Shown: positions 59,748 to 64,000 of the stretch, piece after piece
How positions within the stretch are numbered: the stretch's first letter is position 1
Layout of the letters: each line of letters starts with the position of its first letter
Origin: JAGVWJ01 sp964588555
Lineage (GTDB): Archaea > Micrarchaeota > Micrarchaeia > Anstonellales > Bilamarchaeaceae
Assembly: GCA_964588555.1 (NCBI GenBank)
Contig: CAZPPT010000003.1
Location: forward strand, 62,001-126,000
Reading direction: 5' to 3'
DNA: 64,000 bases
Notes under the pieces: model-generated
Databases searched by the model: none
What the model saw: only the letters and a program-made list of their open reading frames with translations
What the model was told of the DNA's origin: nothing
Position numbers and translations under genes: made by a program

Positions 59748-60770
59748 TCAAATCTTAGGCTCCTGCATCGTGGCGCAGTGGATGCCCCCATACCCATACA
59801 CAAGATCGCGGGAGTAAATTGGTACGATTTCGCGCCCTGGGAAGCAGGATTGCAAAGCCTCGATCGCCTTTTTATCGTTCTTATCATTAAATACTGGCAA
59901 TAGGACTGATTTGTTTGTAATATAGAAATTCCCATAACTTACAGGCAATCTTCGTTCAGGAATTGACATCTTTCTTGGCATAGGGAGCGTGATAATTTCA
60001 AATTGGGTTTCTTTTAGTTTGTCGTAATTTTCCTTAAGGGGCTTGTAATTTGAATCGGTTGTATCCTCTTCCAAGGCAGTTACAATTGTATTCTTACTGA
60101 CAAAACGGGTAATGTCGTCTACATGACCGTCTGTATCGTCGCCTTCAATCCCTTCGTTAAGCCAAATGGTGCGTTCGACGCCAAGATAATCCGCAAGATA
60201 TCGTTCGATCTCTTTTCGTGATAAATTCGGATTTCGGTTTTTGTTAAGGAGGCACTGCTCAGTAGTTATAAGTGTTCCTTCCCCATTTACGTCAATCGAT
60301 CCTCCTTCAAGGACAATGTTCGGCTCGTAAATTGGTAGGTTGGTTGATTTGGCAATTTTCATCCCCGTTTCGTTATCCGCAAGGAGGTCGTCGTATTTAT
60401 TTCCGTATGCATTGTAGATCCACTTGCTAATTGACCTCTTACGCGTTTTTTTGTTAATTAAAAATATCGGCGCGTAATCGCGTATCCAAACGTCTGCGCT
60501 CGGAATTCGGTAAAAAATAACGTTTTTGAGAGATACGCCCGCGCGTTCAAGCTTTTTTGTTATATTTTCTTCCCAACCCGCGTCATTAACGAGAATCTTT
60601 ACTTTCTCGCCTGGTGCAAGTGCTTCAATCATTTGGCAGTACGCAATTTCCACATTTTCAATGACCCCCTTTGGAAACGTATCGGGATCCTTTGGCCACG
60701 AAATCCATGTTGCCTCGTGTTCATGCCATTCGGGCGGCATGAAAAAGCCATGTTTTTTTGGAGTATCCAT
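59748..60770 (-). CDS. aguA: agmatine deiminase
   Basis: A 340-residue member of the agmatine/peptidyl-arginine deiminase family, converting agmatine to N-carbamoylputrescine. FMPPEWHEHEATWISWPKDP at the N-terminus, SADVWIRDYAPIFL, VLEGGSIDVNGEGTLITTEQCLLNKNRNP, EGDDTDGHVDDITRFV (catalytic Asp and His) and the C-terminal GGIHCATMQEP (nucleophile Cys) are all present. Length matches the family. With aguB two genes away it makes putrescine. Confidence 0.94.
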   Translation of the reverse strand: MDTPKKHGFFMPPEWHEHEATWISWPKDPDTFPKGVIENVEIAYCQMIEALAPGEKVKILVNDAGWEENITKKLERAGVSLKNVIFYRIPSADVWIRDYAPIFLINKKTRKRSISKWIYNAYGNKYDDLLADNETGMKIAKSTNLPIYEPNIVLEGGSIDVNGEGTLITTEQCLLNKNRNPNLSRKEIERYLADYLGVERTIWLNEGIEGDDTDGHVDDITRFVSKNTIVTALEEDTTDSNYKPLKENYDKLKETQFEIITLPMPRKMSIPERRLPVSYGNFYITNKSVLLPVFNDKNDKKAIEALQSCFPGREIVPIYSRDLVYGYGGIHCATMQEPKI

Positions 60771-60779
60771 ACATCATCA

Positions 60780-61052
60780 CTAAAATTTATAGGTAGTTTC
60801 ATCTCTTTTTTCAATTTTAAGCAGGTATACCCTATGTCCTAATTCATCTACATAATAAGAAACCCTAAACTTTCCAAAGCGTGCTCTAAATGTATTTGAT
60901 TTTCCCTCTATCTTACGGATGTCATACTCTTTAAATGGTACTGGTACTGTTTTTATCCGTTCACAAAATTCATCAATTCTTTCTTTTAATTTTGGGTCTA
61001 ATTGATCGTAATCTTTTTTACCACGTTTATTACCAAAATATACATCAAACAA
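60780..61052 (-). CDS. RelE/ParE-family toxin
   Basis: A 90-residue toxin-fold protein. DQLDPKLKERIDEFCERIKTVPVPFKEYDIRKIEG, then TFRARFGKFRVSYYVDELGHRVYLLKIEKRDETTY, is the RelE pattern with conserved Arg residues in strands 3-4 and a terminal Tyr. It probably cleaves ribosome-bound mRNA. TTG 61052 is the only start available. It follows its antitoxin with an 8-base gap and lies between aguA and aguB. Confidence 0.85.
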   Translation of the reverse strand: MFDVYFGNKRGKKDYDQLDPKLKERIDEFCERIKTVPVPFKEYDIRKIEGKSNTFRARFGKFRVSYYVDELGHRVYLLKIEKRDETTYKF

Positions 61053-61060
61053 ACTATCGC

Positions 61061-61246
61061 CTATTTCTTCATCTTGGAAAGAGGGGTTATATTTCCTGCT
61101 TTTGCATCTCGTATAAGGTCGTCTAATTCCTTTTGTTCTTGAGAATCTAGTTTTTCTTCTGGAATTAATAGATGTTCTAACGTAGCAATACGCTGATTTA
61201 CCTTTTTTATTTCCTCATATACCATGTTAATAGTCACGTTTTCCAT
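61061..61246 (-). CDS. antitoxin partner of the RelE-type toxin
   Basis: A 61-residue protein upstream of the toxin. GGTGATTAA precedes the ATG. An N-terminal helix (MVYEEIKKVNQRIATLEHLL) is followed by an acidic helix (DSQEQKELDDLIRDAKAG), the expected layout of a dimerising antitoxin with a toxin-wrapping tail. No clear DNA-binding domain is seen, so autoregulation, if any, would need the complex. Confidence 0.75.
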   Translation of the reverse strand: MENVTINMVYEEIKKVNQRIATLEHLLIPEEKLDSQEQKELDDLIRDAKAGNITPLSKMKK

Positions 61247-61282
61247 TTAATCACCAGTATAGTATAGCGACGCCTCTTTAAA

Positions 61283-62146
61283 TCATTTTCTAGGGGGCCC
61301 AGTTTCAATCAATTTTTTATAAACATCTGGCCTTCGATTATAGAAAAACCGCCAGCCTTCGCGCACAAGCTTATTGTGTGCAAGATCAACTTTTGCAATT
61401 ACAACTTCTTCATCTGTGCCACCGCGTGCAAGTATTTTGCCAAATGCGTCACAAACAAATGAGCCGCCCCAAAATGTCATATCCCCTTCTGTCCCAACGC
61501 GATTTACCGCCGCAACCACCAGGGAGTTTGCAATTGCATGTCCCCGCTGTACATCTGTCCACGCGGTTTTCCAGTCCCCTTCCGTTTGTTCCACGTTTTT
61601 TACCCGGCCTATGGCAGTTGGGTAGAATACCATGTCAGCACCCAAGAGTGCGTTTGTACGTGCAGCCTCGGGGTACCATTGGTCATAGCAAATAAGCGTC
61701 CCCAGTTTTCCATTTTTAGTTTCAAATACCTTAAAACCAAGATCCCCCTGTTCGAAATAACACTGTTCATAGAAGTTAGGGTCATGCGGGATGTGCATCT
61801 TCCTATAGGTTCCCAAAAGCTTGCCGGCCTCGTCAAATACAGGCGTCGTGTTGTAGTATTTATTACCCGCCTTCTCAAAAATCGAGCCACCGATAATAAT
61901 TATTTTTAATTCGCGAGCAAATTTTGAAAGCACATCTGTTGTTGGCCCTGGGATGGTTTCAGCATACTCTTTTTTTGCATTCTCATATTGCGGAAAATAG
62001 GGACTAGTGAATAACTCTGGCAGACAAACAACCTGTGCGCCCTTTTTTGCCGCTTCCTTGATCATGTTCGATGCTTTTTGAAGGTTTTCTTCCTTGCGTT
62101 CAGTCATGCTCATCTGGATAAGTCCAAGCGTAATTTCATTTTTCAT
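61283..62146 (-). CDS. aguB: N-carbamoylputrescine amidohydrolase
   Basis: A 287-residue nitrilase-family enzyme releasing putrescine, CO2 and ammonia from N-carbamoylputrescine. The Glu-Lys-Cys triad is visible in VVCLPELF, YRKMHIPHDPNFYEQCYF and LGTLICYDQWYPEAAR. QCYFEQGDLGFKVF and the terminal FYNRRPDVYKKL are typical of the carbamoylputrescine group. Start ATG 62146 (MKNEITLGLIQ); a longer frame to 62197 is not needed. It completes the agmatine route with aguA. Confidence 0.93.
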   Translation of the reverse strand: MKNEITLGLIQMSMTERKEENLQKASNMIKEAAKKGAQVVCLPELFTSPYFPQYENAKKEYAETIPGPTTDVLSKFARELKIIIIGGSIFEKAGNKYYNTTPVFDEAGKLLGTYRKMHIPHDPNFYEQCYFEQGDLGFKVFETKNGKLGTLICYDQWYPEAARTNALLGADMVFYPTAIGRVKNVEQTEGDWKTAWTDVQRGHAIANSLVVAAVNRVGTEGDMTFWGGSFVCDAFGKILARGGTDEEVVIAKVDLAHNKLVREGWRFFYNRRPDVYKKLIETGPPRK

Positions 62147-62180
62147 AGAACCACATGTAGTTATGCACCAAATGTTTAAA

Positions 62181-63134
62181 TCAATGTTTAGCTCCAAGTA
62201 TCTTCTTTATCCGTTCCAAACTCTCTTTTGGCGTCTCGATTGTATTAAGCAAGTAAACCGGAACCCGCGCAAATAGTTCCTTAAAAAATGCGACTCGCTC
62301 CGTACGTTTCTTTGGCGTCCGAATTAATTGATGTGGATTACAAAAGTCGTATTTAAGCATAAAGTCAAGTGCTTCCTTTAAACTTAATTTCTTTAAAACT
62401 TCTTTTTTAGGATCGCGCATAAGAAGGACAACTGCATTGAGAGCTGAATTTTCCCGAATCCGCTGTTCACCAAATATTCTTTTTACATCAACAACTGCCC
62501 TGCCTTGCGTATCTTTTCGGATATCTGCAAGTTGTGCCTTAAACGAAGGCCAGTTTTCTGCTAAATCATCTCGAATATATGAGTTTTTTTCAGATGCATA
62601 CACGAGAATGTCGTTTTCAACTAGACGCACAAAAAACCAGTCGTCAGTAAGGAAATTGTTCTTCTTATCAAGTAATAACCCGTAGGTAAGCGTTGTCTTA
62701 CCTGAACCACTCGGCCCAATAATTGCAATTCCCCTGCCGCCATGATCAACAAATGAGCCATGAATCGAGTATCTGCGGTGCTCTGAAATAAAGTCTTCAA
62801 AAAAGTCTGCAACAAGTCCTAAGGCTATGCTTTTTACCCACCCATAGTAATTGCAATTCTTTATGATGACCGTTTTGGAGCGAGGTTCATATAACACACG
62901 AAATTTTTTGTCTTTGGTGTCAATTGCAAAAACTCGGGCATGAGGACGAATATTCTCGTCTATTGGCTTAAAATTATCATCCCACATCTGCTTGAAGAGT
63001 TCGTTACTGGTAAAAAACTTCACGCATGTCCCATGAATGTTTGCCTTTTTTTCGTATAAGCCTTCTTTGTAGATGTCAAACATGCACTTGTTTTTTTCTT
63101 CGACTGAAATAAGTTCGACCTGGTAAGTTGCCAT
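62181..63134 (-). CDS. P-loop ATPase resembling HPr kinase/phosphorylase
   Basis: A 317-residue protein. The C-terminal part has an unusual Walker A, GPSGSGKTTLTYGLL (residues 140-154), preceded by IHGSFVDHGGRGIAIIG and followed by NFLTDDWFFVRL, which is the arrangement of HPr kinase and PEP-carboxykinase-like small kinases. The N-terminal 120 residues form an unrelated mixed domain. Archaea lack the HPr system, so the substrate is unknown; a regulatory protein kinase or coenzyme kinase is possible. TTTAAAAAT lies about 25 bases before ATG 63134. Confidence 0.7.
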   Translation of the reverse strand: MATYQVELISVEEKNKCMFDIYKEGLYEKKANIHGTCVKFFTSNELFKQMWDDNFKPIDENIRPHARVFAIDTKDKKFRVLYEPRSKTVIIKNCNYYGWVKSIALGLVADFFEDFISEHRRYSIHGSFVDHGGRGIAIIGPSGSGKTTLTYGLLLDKKNNFLTDDWFFVRLVENDILVYASEKNSYIRDDLAENWPSFKAQLADIRKDTQGRAVVDVKRIFGEQRIRENSALNAVVLLMRDPKKEVLKKLSLKEALDFMLKYDFCNPHQLIRTPKKRTERVAFFKELFARVPVYLLNTIETPKESLERIKKILGAKH

Positions 63135-63184
63135 ATCTGGAATTATTACCTAAGATTTTTAAATGGAGTAATTGAGAATTAGCC

Positions 63185-64000
63185 ATGCAAATAAGCGAGT
63201 TTATCAGGTTAGTCCGGTTTGAGCATGCGCTCATGCTTGCAATTGCAGTATTTATCGCAGAAACCATAGTACTTGGAGAACTGCCTGCGCTTAGCACTGT
63301 GATCGCCCTCTCGCTTTTAGTCCCCGTATTCAGTGAGATGGGCAGTTTCGCACTTAACGATTACCTTGACCTTGAAAGCGATAAAGTAAACAAAAGAACT
63401 GAACGACCGCTCGTCCGCGGAGCAATTTCGCCGGAATTTGCGTATCGGTTCGCATGGGTTAGTTTGATTATATCTACTGCGCTCGCTTTTTTTATTAATA
63501 TAAACGCGTTTATTATCGCACTTATTTTTAACGCGCTCGCGATCGCATATAACTATAAGCTAAAGGATATTGCCCTCATCGGTAACGCATACATTGGATT
63601 TACCATGGCTATCCCGTTTATCTTTGGGAATCTTGTGATCTCGCCAACACTTCACCCTGTCGCGTTCACCCTTGCGCTTCTCGGTTTTGTTTCCGGTCTC
63701 GCACGCGAGATAGTCAAGAGCACTGAGGACATGGAAGGCGATGCAAAGGCGCGTAAAGCAAAGACGCTCCCAATTTTAATTGGAAGAAAAAACGCACTTA
63801 TTATTGCGATTGTTTTGTATGTAGTGTTTATACCGCTTACATACGTGCCGTTTATGTATGGACTAAATCAATATGCGTCTTCGCAGCTTTTTATAAGCGC
63901 TGCAGTAATTGGCATTCTAACGAATATTTACCTTCTTCTCATTGCAATAAAGGCTAAGGAAGCAGTCGCGAAAGAAAAATTGAAAAAAGCACGAAAAATA
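63185..64000 (+). CDS. UbiA-family prenyltransferase, 3' end cut by window
   Basis: 272 codons are visible with no stop. A multi-helix membrane protein with the UbiA aspartate-rich loop NDYLDLESDKVNKRTERPLVRG (residues 58-79) and the second loop REIVKSTEDMEGDAKARKAKTLPI. The archaeal relatives are digeranylgeranylglyceryl-phosphate synthases (membrane-lipid synthesis) and quinone or heme prenyltransferases. The RPLVRGAIS pattern suits the lipid enzyme. ATG 63185 follows a promoter shared with the divergent kinase-like gene. Confidence 0.88.
   Translation, partial: MQISEFIRLVRFEHALMLAIAVFIAETIVLGELPALSTVIALSLLVPVFSEMGSFALNDYLDLESDKVNKRTERPLVRGAISPEFAYRFAWVSLIISTALAFFININAFIIALIFNALAIAYNYKLKDIALIGNAYIGFTMAIPFIFGNLVISPTLHPVAFTLALLGFVSGLAREIVKSTEDMEGDAKARKAKTLPILIGRKNALIIAIVLYVVFIPLTYVPFMYGLNQYASSQLFISAAVIGILTNIYLLLIAIKAKEAVAKEKLKKARKI

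Overview
This is archaeal chromosomal DNA. The evidence is an archaeal ribosomal-protein order with eL19, eL32, eS4, eL30, eS24 and eS31, split RNA polymerase genes (A', A'', B', B'', H), RNase P protein Rpp29, aIF1, aIF5A, diphthine synthase, Kae1, Hjc, archaeal-type NMN adenylyltransferase and an intron-containing tRNA. Many start codons lie about 25 bases after a TATA box (leaderless); others follow a GGTGA-type ribosome-binding site. Several unknown small or exported proteins and bacterial-looking carbon enzymes suggest a DPANN-like lineage, but the phylum is an inference.

Layout. 1-10.8 kb is an accessory-metabolism region: methyltransferase, hydrolase, aminotransferase, an NSUN RNA methyltransferase with an adjacent PUA-like protein, several tiny Cys-rich or metal-binding candidates, an aldehyde dehydrogenase, a pair of exported proteins (one resembling a dead HtrA-like protease) and a CADD/TenA-fold di-iron protein. 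10.8-15.7 kb holds an ACT-domain regulator, a divergent radical SAM enzyme, a NAGS-type acetyltransferase, argG and argH; two promoters here carry identically spaced 21-bp-period direct repeats. 15.7-22.3 kb carries an HD hydrolase, dphB, a disordered protein, and a GlpX bisphosphatase plus class II aldolase pair. 22.5-34.6 kb is the ribosomal-protein block (minus strand), and 34.8-43.1 kb the nusA-eL30-rpoA2-A1-B1-B2-H block. 43-50 kb is mixed (HD nucleotidase, exported propeller, Hjc, AHSA1, Kae1 with a broken 5' end, transglutaminase-like and CPBP membrane proteins). 50-53.3 kb has eS31-eS24-aIF5A, TatD, NYN nuclease, Lsm and tRNA-Ala. 53.4-53.6 kb is a dense array of hairpins. 53.7-64 kb holds smc, nadM, an FKBP isomerase, the agmatine-to-putrescine genes aguA and aguB separated by a RelE-type toxin-antitoxin pair, an HPr-kinase-like ATPase and a UbiA prenyltransferase cut by the window end.

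Links between genes. ArgG/ArgH make arginine; AguA/AguB make putrescine from agmatine; polyamine is the donor for the hypusine of aIF5A, encoded nearby; and the aldehyde dehydrogenase resembles aminobutyraldehyde dehydrogenases. Arginine decarboxylase, spermidine synthase and the early arginine genes are not in the window. The signals that standard annotation would not explain are the repeated two-hairpin element (rpl3 leader and downstream of tRNA-Ala), the direct-repeat operators of the arginine region, and the two-intron tRNA-Ala with a non-canonical T-loop.
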